In this document: positions 27,074 to 35,302 of the stretch, piece by piece
Numbering within the stretch: position 1 is the stretch's first letter
Layout: each line of letters begins with the position of its first letter
NCBI RefSeq assembly: GCF_020026895.1
Contig: NZ_JAINZW010000002.1
Location: 62,001 to 126,000 of the forward strand
From: Novilysobacter selenitireducens
GTDB lineage: Bacteria > Pseudomonadota > Gammaproteobacteria > Xanthomonadales > Xanthomonadaceae
DNA length: 64,000 nucleotides
Reading direction: 5' to 3'
Position numbers and translations under genes: made by a program
Notes under the pieces: model-generated
Database searches by the model: none
What the model was told of the DNA's origin: nothing
Seen by the model: only the letters and a program-made list of their open reading frames with translations

Positions 27074-27676
27074 ATGCGACGTTGGATGGGATTGCCGGTG
27101 GCCGCCGTGGTGTTGAGTGCGTGCGTGACGATCAACGTCTACTTCCCGGCCGCCGAGGCGCGTGAAGCGGCGCGCGAGTTCGTGGAGAAGGTGATCGACG
27201 ACGAGCGCGAAGCTGCCCCGGTCGAAGGCGAGGGTGGCGGTGCGCAGGGCGGGCTGGCGGCCGTATCGCTGCCGCGCATCGACCTGTGGGCGCTGGCCGG
27301 CATCGGCACCGCGCACGCGCAGAGCCCGGACATCACCATCAAGACGCCTGCCATCCAGGCGATCCAGGCGCGCATGAAGCAACGCTTCGACGCCCAACTG
27401 CGCGCCGGCTTCGACGCAGGTGCGCTGGGCTTCGCCGCCGACGGCACCATCGTCGTGCGCGATGCGGGCCAGCTGCCGCTTAAGGACCGCGTCGCCATCA
27501 ACCAGGCCGTCGCCGACGACAACCGCGACCGCAAGGCGGTGTATCGCGAGGTCGCCGTGGCCAACGGGCATCCCGAGTGGGAAGGCCGTATCCGCGAGGT
27601 GTTCGCCAGGCAGTGGGTCGACAGCGCGCGTTCGGGCTGGTGGTACCAGTCCGGCGGGAGCTGGAAGCAGAAGTAA
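27074..27676 (+). CDS. YdbL (DUF1318) family lipoprotein, possibly a YnbE-YdbL fusion
   Basis: The 200-residue product starts with a lipoprotein signal peptide (lipobox LSAC, Cys17). A short YnbE-like segment with TINVYFPAAEA follows, then a linker. At residues 71-83 a second hydrophobic stretch ending in AHAQ looks like a leftover signal-peptidase site. The C-terminal part (about 120-200; INQAVADDNRDRKAVYREVA and a final SGGSWKQK) resembles E. coli YdbL. In E. coli YnbE and YdbL are separate genes after ydbH. Here one protein seems to combine both, 21 bp after the ydbH-like gene. It is probably an outer-membrane-anchored partner of the lipid bridge. A terminator follows. Confidence 0.75.
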   Translation: MRRWMGLPVAAVVLSACVTINVYFPAAEAREAAREFVEKVIDDEREAAPVEGEGGGAQGGLAAVSLPRIDLWALAGIGTAHAQSPDITIKTPAIQAIQARMKQRFDAQLRAGFDAGALGFAADGTIVVRDAGQLPLKDRVAINQAVADDNRDRKAVYREVAVANGHPEWEGRIREVFARQWVDSARSGWWYQSGGSWKQK

Positions 27677-27700
27677 CGCGCCCGACCCGGTCGCATTGAC

Positions 27701-27730
27701 GAAGGCCCGCACTGCGGGCCTTCGCTTTTT
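27701..27730 (+). terminator. Rho-independent terminator after the ydbH/ydbL pair
   Basis: GAAGGCCCGCA and TGCGGGCCTTC form an 11-bp stem (27701-27711 and 27713-27723) with a minimal loop, followed by GCTTTTT. Confidence 0.85.
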
Positions 27731-27841
27731 CAGGGCGCAGCGCCTGTCGTCGGCTTCGGGCGCGCATGCCGCGCCATCCCGCTGCCACGTCCGGGAAGCC
27801 CGCTCCACCTTCTGCGACAATGCGCGCCCCCTGTTGTCCGG

Positions 27842-29194
27842 ATGTACTCGCACGTGGCACGCCGTTCCCGCATCGACCCAACCCCGTTTGAAGCTCGCAT
27901 CACCGACCTGACCCACGACGGCCGAGGCGTCGCCCGACGCGAGGACGGCAAGGCGGTGTTCGTGTCGGGCGCGCTGCCGGACGAGCGGGTGATGGCCGTG
28001 CAGTCGGCGAAGAACCGTCACTTCGACGAGGCACGCACGGTCGAGGTACTGGAGGCGTCCGAGCACCGCGTGCAGCCGCGCTGCCCGCATTTCGGCACCT
28101 GCGGCGGCTGCGCGCTGCAGCACCTGGCCGAGGACCGCCAGATCATCGCCAAGCAGCGCGTGCTGATGGAGAACCTGGAGCGCATCGGCCACGTTACGCC
28201 CGAGCGCGTGCTGCCGCCGCTGACCGACGTGGCCTGGGGCTATCGACGCAAGGGCCGGTTCTCGGTGCGCCGGGTGGAAAAGAAGGGCCGCACGCTGGTC
28301 GGCTTCCGCGAGCAGGACCCGCGCTTTGTCGCCGAACTGCACGAATGCCACACGGTGATTCCCGCCATCGGCAGCCGCATCGAAGCACTGGCCGCGCTGG
28401 TCGACAGCCTGCAGGCACGCAGTGCGATTCCGCAGATCGAATTCATCGCCGGCGACGCCAACGAGGTGTTCGACGGCGTGGCGCTGACCGTCCGGCATCT
28501 GGAGCCGTTGTCGGACGCCGACCGCGATGCGCTGGTTGCCTTCGGGCAGGCGCACCGGGTCGCGATCTTCCTGCAGTCCGGTGGTGTCGACAGCGTGCAG
28601 CCGCTGTGGCCGGCGGCGCCAGAGCTGTCGTTCTCGCTGCCCGAGTGGGGCCTGGTCTACGGCTTCAAGCCGCTGGACTTCATCCAGGTCAACGCCGGGC
28701 TCAACGGAAAAATGATCCGAAGCGCGCTGGACTTGCTGGATGCGCAGCCGGACGAGCGCGTGCTCGACCTGTTCTGCGGCCTGGGCAACTTCACCCTGCC
28801 GCTCGCGCGCAGCGTGCGCTCGGTGGTGGGCGTGGAGGGCGAGGCAGGGCTGGTGGTGCGCGCCCGCGAGAATGCCGCGCGCAACGAGCTGGACAACGCG
28901 CAGTTCCACGCCGCCGACCTGGCGCAGGACCTGTCGGGCCACGCGTGGATGCGCGAGGGCTTCGACAAGCTGCTGCTGGATCCGCCGCGCTCGGGCGCCG
29001 ACTTCGCGCTCACGCAATTGCCGCTCAAGCAGTTCAAGCGGATCGTCTACGTGAGCTGCCACCCGGCCTCTCTCGCGCGTGACGCCGGCTACCTGGTGCG
29101 CGAGAAGGGCTGGACGCTGAAGGCCGCCGGCGTGATGGACATGTTCCCGCACACTGCGCACGTGGAGTCGATCGCGATGTTCGAGCCGCGCTGA
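27842..29194 (+). CDS. rlmD: 23S rRNA (uracil-1939-C5)-methyltransferase
   Basis: RlmD (RumA) methylates U1939 of 23S rRNA using S-adenosylmethionine. The 450-residue protein has an N-terminal TRAM domain, the four [4Fe-4S] cysteines Cys81, Cys87, Cys90 (CxxxxxCxxC) and Cys169, the SAM-binding VLDLFCGLGNFTLPLAR loop, the DPPRSG motif and catalytic Cys406 in VYVSCHPASLARD. Its C-terminal half is well conserved. The spacing of the iron-sulfur cysteines favours RlmD over the TrmA-type tRNA enzyme, which lacks them. Confidence 0.93.
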   Translation: MYSHVARRSRIDPTPFEARITDLTHDGRGVARREDGKAVFVSGALPDERVMAVQSAKNRHFDEARTVEVLEASEHRVQPRCPHFGTCGGCALQHLAEDRQIIAKQRVLMENLERIGHVTPERVLPPLTDVAWGYRRKGRFSVRRVEKKGRTLVGFREQDPRFVAELHECHTVIPAIGSRIEALAALVDSLQARSAIPQIEFIAGDANEVFDGVALTVRHLEPLSDADRDALVAFGQAHRVAIFLQSGGVDSVQPLWPAAPELSFSLPEWGLVYGFKPLDFIQVNAGLNGKMIRSALDLLDAQPDERVLDLFCGLGNFTLPLARSVRSVVGVEGEAGLVVRARENAARNELDNAQFHAADLAQDLSGHAWMREGFDKLLLDPPRSGADFALTQLPLKQFKRIVYVSCHPASLARDAGYLVREKGWTLKAAGVMDMFPHTAHVESIAMFEPR

Positions 29195-29216
29195 CCGCAC
29201 AGGGTCCCTGGCCCTT

Positions 29217-29292
29217 GTAGGAGCGGCTTCAGCCGCGACCGCGTGGCATGCGACGGGACCGGACTTTCGATCGCGCCTGAAGGCGCTCCTAC
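29217..29292. repeat. Inverted pair of type-A hairpin repeats (REPIN-like) between rlmD and the CYTH gene
   Basis: A plus-strand unit (29217-29238, stem GCGGC/GCCGC with TTCA loop) faces an inverted unit (29271-29292). Read on its own strand, the inverted unit has stem GCGCC/GGCGC with the same loop, so both arms changed together. The right unit ends 16 nt before the CYTH start codon. Confidence 0.75.
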
Positions 29293-29308
29293 ATCACGCG
29301 GGTGCAAC

Positions 29309-29836
29309 GTGGCTATCGAAATCGAACGCAAATTCCTCGTTGCCGGTGACGGCTGGCACGCCGCTGCCCACAAGGCCGTGCCCATGGCGCAGGGCTACCT
29401 CAATGATCTCGCGGCGATGGATGCCGCGCCCGGGCGCGTGGCGATGAAGGCGTCTGTGCGCGTGCGCATCGCCGGGGACGCGGCGTACCTCAACCTCAAG
29501 TCGCGCGAGTTGGGGCACACCCGGCAGGAGTTCGATTACCCGATCCCCGTCGCCGACGCACGCGACCTGCTCGCGCTGTGCATCGGCGGGCTGGTCGACA
29601 AGGTCCGCCACTACGTCGACGTTGGCGGACGCGAGTGGGAGGTCGACGAGTTCCTTGGCGACAACGCCGGCCTGGTGGTGGCCGAGCTGGAGTTGGAGTC
29701 GGCGGGCGCGGCCTTCGAGCGGCCCGACTGGCTGGGCCGCGAAGTCACGGACAGTGCCCGCTACTACAACCTCGCGTTGGCCACCCGGCCGTATTCGCAG
29801 TGGTCGCAGGCCGAGCGCGACGGCAGCGCGCAGTAG
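29309..29836 (+). CDS. CYTH domain protein (triphosphate tunnel enzyme)
   Basis: The 175-residue product begins VAIEIERKFLV, the EIERKF signature of CYTH triphosphate tunnel enzymes, which bind a triphosphate inside a beta barrel using Glu pairs and basic residues. Further strands carry SVRVRIAGDAAYLNLKSR, VDKVRHYVDVGGREWEVDEF and the VVAELELES pair. Bacterial members of this length are usually inorganic triphosphatases or are of unknown substrate. GTG at 29309 is the start. No second (CHAD) domain is present. The gene lies directly after a REPIN-like repeat pair. Confidence 0.88.
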   Translation: MAIEIERKFLVAGDGWHAAAHKAVPMAQGYLNDLAAMDAAPGRVAMKASVRVRIAGDAAYLNLKSRELGHTRQEFDYPIPVADARDLLALCIGGLVDKVRHYVDVGGREWEVDEFLGDNAGLVVAELELESAGAAFERPDWLGREVTDSARYYNLALATRPYSQWSQAERDGSAQ

Positions 29837-29967
29837 GCTCGGCTTCGGCCGAGAGGCCTTCACGTCCCGGCGGGTCAGCTGAACGCGCGCGCCGCCCGCC
29901 GGGCTTCTGACACAATGGCCGGCCGTCCCGACCGGACGGATTTCCACGCTTCCGCAAGGATCCAAGC

Positions 29968-30963
29968 ATGCTCGTCATTGGCGTCGCCGGACACGAACTC
30001 ACCGCGCAGGAGCGCGACTGGCTGCAGCACGATGCCTGCGCCGGCGTGATCCTGTTCACCCGCAACTTCGCCTCGCGCCAGCAGGTGGCCGAGCTGTCGC
30101 AGGCCATCCGCGAGGCCGCGCCGCGCCCGCAGCTGGTGTGCGTGGACCAGGAAGGCGGCCGCGTGCAGCGCTTTCGCGAGGGCTACAGCGCATTGCCGCC
30201 GCTGGAAGGCTTCGGCCGCCAGTACGCGCAGGACCGCGAGGCCGCGCTCAAGCTGGCCGAGGAACATGCCTGGGTGATGGCCAGCGAAATCAAGGCCACC
30301 GGCGTGGACCTGAGTTTCGCCCCGGTCGTCGATTTGGGCCGCGGCAACCGCGCCATCGGCGACCGCGCGTTCTCCGAAGACCCGCAGGTGGTCGCCGACT
30401 TCACCCGTGCCTACGTGCGTGGCATGCACGGCGCCGGCATGGCCGCGACGCTCAAGCACTTCCCGGGCCACGGCTCGGTGCTGGAAGACACGCACTTCGA
30501 TGACGCCGTGGACCCGCGTCCGCTGGATGAGATCCGCGCGCTGGACCTGGTGCCCTTCGAGGCCGGCATCGCCGCCGGCGCCGATGCGGTGATGATGGCG
30601 CACGTGGTGTATCCGGAAGTCGCACCCGAACCCGCCGGCTATTCGAAGGTCTGGATCGAGGACATCCTGCGCAAGGAGATGGGTTTCCGCGGCGTGGTGT
30701 TCTCCGACGACATCGGCATGGCGGCGGCGTTCTCCGCCGGCGGCATCAAGCAGCGCGTCGACCTTCACCTGGACGCCGGTTGCGACGTGGTGCTGGTGTG
30801 CCATCCGGAGCTGGTCGAGGAGTCGCTCAAGGCCGTCGAAGGCCGGGCATTGAACACGATGGCGCTGGTCAACCTGATCGGCCGCGGCCCGACGGGCTGG
30901 GACGGCCTGCTGGCCGACGCGCGCTACACCGCCTCGCGCGGTCGCCTGGAGGGCATGGCATGA
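29968..30963 (+). CDS. nagZ: Beta-N-acetylhexosaminidase NagZ (cell-wall recycling)
   Basis: NagZ removes GlcNAc from anhydromuropeptides in the cytoplasm during peptidoglycan recycling. The 331-residue family GH3 protein has CVDQEGGRVQR, the catalytic loop KHFPGHGS (residues 163-170) with the Asp/His pair typical of NagZ, and the nucleophile Asp in FSDDIGM (247-248). AAGGA precedes the ATG. The stop overlaps the start of hpt (ATGA), so the two genes are coupled. The nagZ-hpt-mtnP order matches Pseudomonas aeruginosa. Confidence 0.95.
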   Translation: MLVIGVAGHELTAQERDWLQHDACAGVILFTRNFASRQQVAELSQAIREAAPRPQLVCVDQEGGRVQRFREGYSALPPLEGFGRQYAQDREAALKLAEEHAWVMASEIKATGVDLSFAPVVDLGRGNRAIGDRAFSEDPQVVADFTRAYVRGMHGAGMAATLKHFPGHGSVLEDTHFDDAVDPRPLDEIRALDLVPFEAGIAAGADAVMMAHVVYPEVAPEPAGYSKVWIEDILRKEMGFRGVVFSDDIGMAAAFSAGGIKQRVDLHLDAGCDVVLVCHPELVEESLKAVEGRALNTMALVNLIGRGPTGWDGLLADARYTASRGRLEGMA

Positions 30964-31526
30964 CCCGCGCGCCGGGCAGCCCGCCGTCTCTGGCCGATGC
31001 GGTGGCCAATGCCGACGTCATCCACGACCGCGGCACGCTCGAGCAGGCCATCGACCGCATGGCCGTGGGCATCGCCGACGACTACGCCGGCAGCGTGCCC
31101 GTGTACCTGACGATCATGCACGGCGGCATGCCGTTCGCCGCGCAGCTGGCGTTCGCGTTGGGCGAGCGCGGCCTGGACCTGGAATTCGACTACCTGCACG
31201 CCACCCGCTACCGCGGCGAAACTTCCGGAGGCGAGCTGGTGTGGAAGCACCGTCCGGCCACGCCGCTACAGGGCCGCCGCGTGCTGCTGGTCGACGACAT
31301 CCTGGACGAGGGCCACACCATGGCCGGCATCGTCGCCTGGTGCCGCGAGCAGGGCGCCAGCGATGTGCGCATTGCCGCGCTGGCGGTGAAGGTACACGGC
31401 CGCTGCGTACCGGGCGTATGCGCCGACTACGCGGGCGTGGAAGTGCCGGACCGCTACGTCTTCGGCTACGGCATGGATTTCCATGAGCAGGGCCGCAACC
31501 TGCCGGCAATCTACGCGCTGCGGTAG
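30960..31526 (+). CDS. Hypoxanthine-guanine phosphoribosyltransferase family protein
   Basis: The 188-residue PRTase has the PRPP-binding loop VLLVDDILDEGHTM, the flexible-loop region and the C-terminal VPDRYVFGYGMDF motif typical of purine phosphoribosyltransferases. It probably salvages hypoxanthine or guanine to IMP or GMP. The ATG overlaps the nagZ stop by 4 nt. The next gene encodes methylthioinosine phosphorylase, which releases hypoxanthine, so this enzyme may salvage that product. Confidence 0.9.
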   Translation: MTRAPGSPPSLADAVANADVIHDRGTLEQAIDRMAVGIADDYAGSVPVYLTIMHGGMPFAAQLAFALGERGLDLEFDYLHATRYRGETSGGELVWKHRPATPLQGRRVLLVDDILDEGHTMAGIVAWCREQGASDVRIAALAVKVHGRCVPGVCADYAGVEVPDRYVFGYGMDFHEQGRNLPAIYALR

Positions 31527-31535
31527 TCGTTTGCT

Positions 31536-31612
31536 GTAGGAGCGGCTTCAGCCGCGATCGCATGCGCGACGTCCCACATGATTACCACGTTCGCGGCTGA
31601 AGCCGCCCCTAC
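31536..31612. repeat. Inverted pair of type-A hairpin repeats (REPIN-like) between hpt and mtnP
   Basis: Units at 31536-31557 (plus) and 31591-31612 (inverted) share the stem GCGGC/GCCGC with a TTCA loop and the outer GTAGG arms. The pair ends 16 nt before the mtnP start codon, as in the pair at 29217. Confidence 0.75.
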
Positions 31613-31628
31613 AACGGCCAGGTGACGC

Positions 31629-32393
31629 ATGACCACCAGCACCGACACCATCGACCTCGCCGTCATCGGCGGCACCGGCCTGTATGCGCTGGCCGACTTG
31701 GAAAACCCCGAGGCGCACCAGCCTCCGACTCCGTATGGCGCGCTTTCGGGTCCGGTGCGGGTCGGCACGTTCGCGGGGCGTCGCGTCGCATTCCTCGCGC
31801 GGCACGGCGAGGGCCATTCGGTACCGCCTCACAAGATCAACTACCGCGCCAACCTCGCCGCGTTCAAGGCATTGGGTGCGACGCGCGTGCTGGCGCTCAA
31901 CACCGTCGGCGGCATCACCGAGCGTTTCGGGCCGCGGGTGCTGGCGTGCCCGGACCAGCTCATCGACTACACCTGGGGCCGCATCTCCACGCTGTGCGAG
32001 GAGCCGGGCACCGAGGTGCTGCATGTCGATTTCGGCGAGCCCTACACCCGCAGCCTGCGCGCCGCGGTGGTCGCCGCCGCGGCGCGTGGCGGTGTCCCGC
32101 TGGTGGACGGCGGCTGCTATGGCGCGACCCAGGGGCCGCGGCTGGAAACGCGCGCGGAGATTGCCCGCATGCGCCGCGACGGCTGCGACCTGGTCGGCAT
32201 GACCGGCATGCCCGAGGCCGGGCTGGCGCGCGAACTGGGGCTGGACTACGCGTGCCTGGCCATCGTCGCCAACTGGGCGGCGGGCGCGGGCCCGGACCCG
32301 GACGAGGTGATCACGCTGCAGGACGTTCTCGACAACGTGGCGGCCGCATCCGCGGGCCTGCCGGCGCTGCTGCGGGCGCTGCTCGACGGCTGA
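31629..32393 (+). CDS. S-methyl-5'-thioinosine phosphorylase (MTAP/PNP family)
   Basis: The 254-residue protein belongs to the MTAP/purine nucleoside phosphorylase family. It shows the phosphate-binding GGTGLY loop (residues 14-19), [24 protein letters not shown], and the [14 protein letters not shown] and GMTGMPEA motifs. The nagZ-adjacent homologue in Pseudomonas aeruginosa prefers methylthioinosine over methylthioadenosine, so I transfer that specificity by synteny. It recycles polyamine-derived thio-nucleosides, giving hypoxanthine for the adjacent phosphoribosyltransferase. Confidence 0.88.
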   Translation: MTTSTDTIDLAVIGGTGLYALADLENPEAHQPPTPYGALSGPVRVGTFAGRRVAFLARHGEGHSVPPHKINYRANLAAFKALGATRVLALNTVGGITERFGPRVLACPDQLIDYTWGRISTLCEEPGTEVLHVDFGEPYTRSLRAAVVAAAARGGVPLVDGGCYGATQGPRLETRAEIARMRRDGCDLVGMTGMPEAGLARELGLDYACLAIVANWAAGAGPDPDEVITLQDVLDNVAAASAGLPALLRALLDG

Positions 32394-32418
32394 GGCGGCA
32401 CGTTCGTCGGAACGGCGA

Positions 32419-32447
32419 TTGTCAAGCCGCCATTCAGTTTGCATACT
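32419..32447 (+). promoter_or_regulatory. Promoter of the cold-shock gene
   Basis: TTGTCA (32419-32424, 5 of 6) and CATACT (32442-32447, 4 of 6) are separated by 17 bp. The transcript would start near 32454, giving a leader of about 60 nt, shorter than the long regulatory leader of E. coli cspA. Confidence 0.5.
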
Positions 32448-32514
32448 CGGCTGGCGTCCTGGTCGCCCCACGCGCCGGCGCAGTCATCGCACCCAGCATG
32501 AGGTCATCAAGGAT

Positions 32515-32721
32515 ATGCAGTACGGCACCGTGAAGTGGTTCAACGACGCGAAGGGATTCGGATTCATCTCGCCGGAAGACGGCAGCGCCGATGTCTTCGC
32601 CCATTTCTCCGCGATCAACGCCAAGGGCTTCCGCAGCCTGCAGGAAGGCCAGCGCGTCAGCTACGAGGTCACCCAGGGCCCCAAGGGCGCCCAGGCCTCC
32701 AACATCACGCCGGCGGAATAA
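32515..32721 (+). CDS. Cold-shock domain protein
   Basis: The 68-residue product is a single cold-shock OB-fold domain that binds single-stranded RNA and DNA. It shows [20 protein letters not shown] with RNP1 (KGFGFI) and RNP2 (DVFAHF), and ends in ASNITPAE. An AAGGAT site lies just before the ATG. Whether it is cold-induced cannot be told from sequence, and I do not assign a cspA-type name. A terminator follows 29 bp downstream. Confidence 0.95.
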   Translation: MQYGTVKWFNDAKGFGFISPEDGSADVFAHFSAINAKGFRSLQEGQRVSYEVTQGPKGAQASNITPAE

Positions 32722-32750
32722 GTTCGACACGCCTGCGATCGATGTGACTT

Positions 32751-32777
32751 GAGGCCCCGCTCCGGCGGGGCCTTTTT
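32751..32777 (+). terminator. Rho-independent terminator after the cold-shock gene
   Basis: GGCCCCGC/GCGGGGCC forms an 8-bp stem with a short TCCG loop, followed by TTTTT. Confidence 0.9.
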
Positions 32778-32849
32778 GTTGGGCGTTTCCCGGCGCATGG
32801 AGCAGGGGCGGCTGCGTTAGATTCACGCCATCCGACACGGAGCGACGCG

Positions 32850-34493
32850 ATGTCACCGCACCTTGATGCCGGCGCCACCCACGCGGTCGAAAACCAGCCG
32901 CCCGAGTTCGCCCCGCGCGACCTGTGGCGCGATGACCTGGCCCTGCGCGAGGCGTCCGACCGCGAGGGCGCGCGCCCCTTCGTCGAAGCGCTGGCGCGCT
33001 ACGGCGCGCTCGCCGGCGACGGGCTGTACGCGCTGGCGCACGACGCCCACCGCGACCGTCCGCGCCTGCGCACGCACGACCGGCTCGGCCACCGCATCGA
33101 CCGCGTCGAGTTCCACCCCGCCTACCACGGCCTGATGGAGGCCGCGGTCGGCCACGGCGTGGCGGGACTGTCCTGGCACCAGCCGGGCCCGGGTGCGCAC
33201 GTGGCGCGCGCCGCCCTCAGCTACCTGCACCACCAGGCCGATCCCGGCACCAGTTGCCCGCTGACCATGACCCACGCCGCGGTTCCCGTGCTGCGCCGCG
33301 AGCCATCCTTGGCCGAGTGGGCCGACAAGGCCGCCGAGCCACATTACGACCCGCGGGACGTGCCGATCTCCGACAAGCCCGGCATCACCCTGGGCATGGG
33401 CATGACCGAGAAGCAGGGCGGCAGCGACGTGCGGACCAACACGACCACCGCGACGCCTGACAGTGATGGCAATAGTGATGGCTACCGCCTGGTCGGCCAC
33501 AAGTGGTTCTTCTCCGCGCCGATGAGCGACGGCTTCCTCGTGCTCGCGCAGGCGCCGGGCGGCTTGACCTGCCTGCTGATGCCGCGCCGGTTGCCGGACG
33601 GGTCGAAGAACGCCTTCGAGCTGATGCGCCTGAAGGACAAGCTGGGGGACTGGTCGAACGCGTCGTCCGAGGTGGAGTTCCGCGGCGCCCGCGCGTGGCG
33701 CGTGGGCGAGGAGGGGCGCGGCATCGCCACCATCCTGGAGATGGTGATGCTGACGCGGCTGGACTGCATGCTCGGGTCGGCCGCGCAGATGCGCATGGCG
33801 TTGGCGCATGCCGTGCACCACGCCCGGCACCGGCGTGCGTTCGGGGCGCGCCTCATCGACCAGCCGCTGATGCGGACCGTGCTGGCCGACCTGGCGTTGG
33901 AGGCCGAAGCCGCGCTGGCGCTTTCGATGCGCGTGGCCGGCGCGGTCGACCGCGCGCCGACCGACACCTCGGAGGCGGCCTTCGCGCGCATCGCCACGGC
34001 GATCGGCAAGTTCTGGATCTGCAAGCGCACACCCGCCTTCGTCAACGAGGCGCAGGAGTGCCTGGGCGGCGCCGGTTACGTGGAAGAGTCCATCCTGCCG
34101 CGGCTGTACCGGCAGGCGCCGCTCAACTCGATCTGGGAGGGCAGCGGCAACGTCCAGTGCCTGGACGTGTTGCGCGCGCTGGCCCGGGAGCCGGACACCG
34201 GGTCGGCCGTGTGGGACGAACTGCAGGTCGATGCCGGTGCGGAACACGCCGCGCTGGTCGAGAAGCTGAAGCCGGCGCTGCTGGAAGGGCAGGCGATTGC
34301 CCCCGAGGCGGCGCGCGGCCTCGTGTCATCACTGGCGCTGGCGCTGCAGTGCGCGGTGCTGGCGCGGGTGGGCAGTCCATCGGTCGACGCCTTCAGCCGG
34401 TCGCGGATCGGGCCCGGGCGGGGTGGTGTGTTCGGTGCATCGCCACCACTGGACACCGCCGCGGCTCTGGTCGAGCGGGTCCTGCCGACATAG
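32850..34493 (+). CDS. AidB-like acyl-CoA dehydrogenase
   Basis: This 547-residue flavoprotein is longer than ordinary acyl-CoA dehydrogenases (about 380) and has the AidB-type N-terminal extension with NQPPEFAPRDLWRDD. The FAD-binding core shows GMGMTEKQGGSDVRTN, WFFSAPMSDGFLVLAQ, RLKDKLGDWSNASSEVEF and the C-terminal ECLGGAGYVEESILPRLYRQAPLNSIWEGSGNV, all AidB signatures. AidB in E. coli is induced by alkylating agents and binds DNA. Other members may act on branched acyl-CoAs, so the substrate is open. An ACGGAG site precedes the ATG. Confidence 0.88.
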   Translation: MSPHLDAGATHAVENQPPEFAPRDLWRDDLALREASDREGARPFVEALARYGALAGDGLYALAHDAHRDRPRLRTHDRLGHRIDRVEFHPAYHGLMEAAVGHGVAGLSWHQPGPGAHVARAALSYLHHQADPGTSCPLTMTHAAVPVLRREPSLAEWADKAAEPHYDPRDVPISDKPGITLGMGMTEKQGGSDVRTNTTTATPDSDGNSDGYRLVGHKWFFSAPMSDGFLVLAQAPGGLTCLLMPRRLPDGSKNAFELMRLKDKLGDWSNASSEVEFRGARAWRVGEEGRGIATILEMVMLTRLDCMLGSAAQMRMALAHAVHHARHRRAFGARLIDQPLMRTVLADLALEAEAALALSMRVAGAVDRAPTDTSEAAFARIATAIGKFWICKRTPAFVNEAQECLGGAGYVEESILPRLYRQAPLNSIWEGSGNVQCLDVLRALAREPDTGSAVWDELQVDAGAEHAALVEKLKPALLEGQAIAPEAARGLVSSLALALQCAVLARVGSPSVDAFSRSRIGPGRGGVFGASPPLDTAAALVERVLPT

Positions 34494-34588
34494 GGCCACG
34501 GCCTTACCGCAGCGTTGCGCCGATGGAGAGGCGGTGGCGACCCGCTGCGCGTTACGGTGGATGCCCCCCGTTGCACCGGAGCACCTTC

Positions 34589-35287
34589 GTGATCGAGTTG
34601 CACTACTGGCCCACGCCCAACGGCTACAAGATCCGCCTGTTCCTCGAAGAAGCGGGACTCGAGCACCGGATCGTGCCGGTCGACATCGGCCAGGGCGACC
34701 AGTTCAAGCCGGATTTCCTGGCGATCTCGCCCAACAACAAGATGCCCGCCATCGTCGACCACGCGCCGGCCGACGGCGGTGACCCGCTGTCGCTGTTCGA
34801 GTCCGGCGAGATCCTGTTGTACCTGGCCGAGAAGACCGGCCGATTCCTCCCGACGGGCACGCGCGAACGCCACCGCGCCCTGCAGTGGCTGTTCTGGCAG
34901 GTCGCGGGCCTCGGGCCGATGGCGGGGCAGGCCGGGCACTTCCGCGTCTATGCGACGGAGAAGATCGAGTACGGCATCGACCGCTACACCCGCGAGGTGT
35001 CGCGCCTGTACGGCGTGCTGGATCGGCAGTTGCAGGGCCGGGCATTCGTAGCCGGGGACGCCTATTCCATCGTCGACATGGCCATCTACCCGTGGATCGT
35101 GCCTTTCGAAGCGCACGGACAGGCGCTGTCCGATTTCCCCCACTTGGCACGCTGGTTCAAGTCGGTGCGCGAACGACCGGCGACGGTGAAGGTCTACGAG
35201 GACCCGTCGACCGCGTATTCGTCGAACGAGCCGCTCACTGACGAGGCGCGGCGCATCCTGTTCGGGCAGGGCGCGAAACGCGGCTGA
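34589..35287 (+). CDS. Glutathione S-transferase (YghU/YfcG-like)
   Basis: The 232-residue protein has an N-terminal thioredoxin-like domain (LHYWPTPNGYKIRLFLEEAGL, the cis-Pro segment NNKMPAIVDH and the ESGEILLYLAEKTG glutathione-binding site) and an all-helical C-terminal domain (FVAGDAYSIVDMAIYPWI). TPN at the active site resembles the disulfide-reductase-like YfcG/YghU group. The GTG at 34589 follows CGGAG by 7 nt; longer upstream open frame is non-homologous. It is convergent with the ABC exporter gene, 15 bp apart. Confidence 0.9.
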   Translation: MIELHYWPTPNGYKIRLFLEEAGLEHRIVPVDIGQGDQFKPDFLAISPNNKMPAIVDHAPADGGDPLSLFESGEILLYLAEKTGRFLPTGTRERHRALQWLFWQVAGLGPMAGQAGHFRVYATEKIEYGIDRYTREVSRLYGVLDRQLQGRAFVAGDAYSIVDMAIYPWIVPFEAHGQALSDFPHLARWFKSVRERPATVKVYEDPSTAYSSNEPLTDEARRILFGQGAKRG

Positions 35288-35302
35288 GGCCGCGCCCGCC
35301 GC

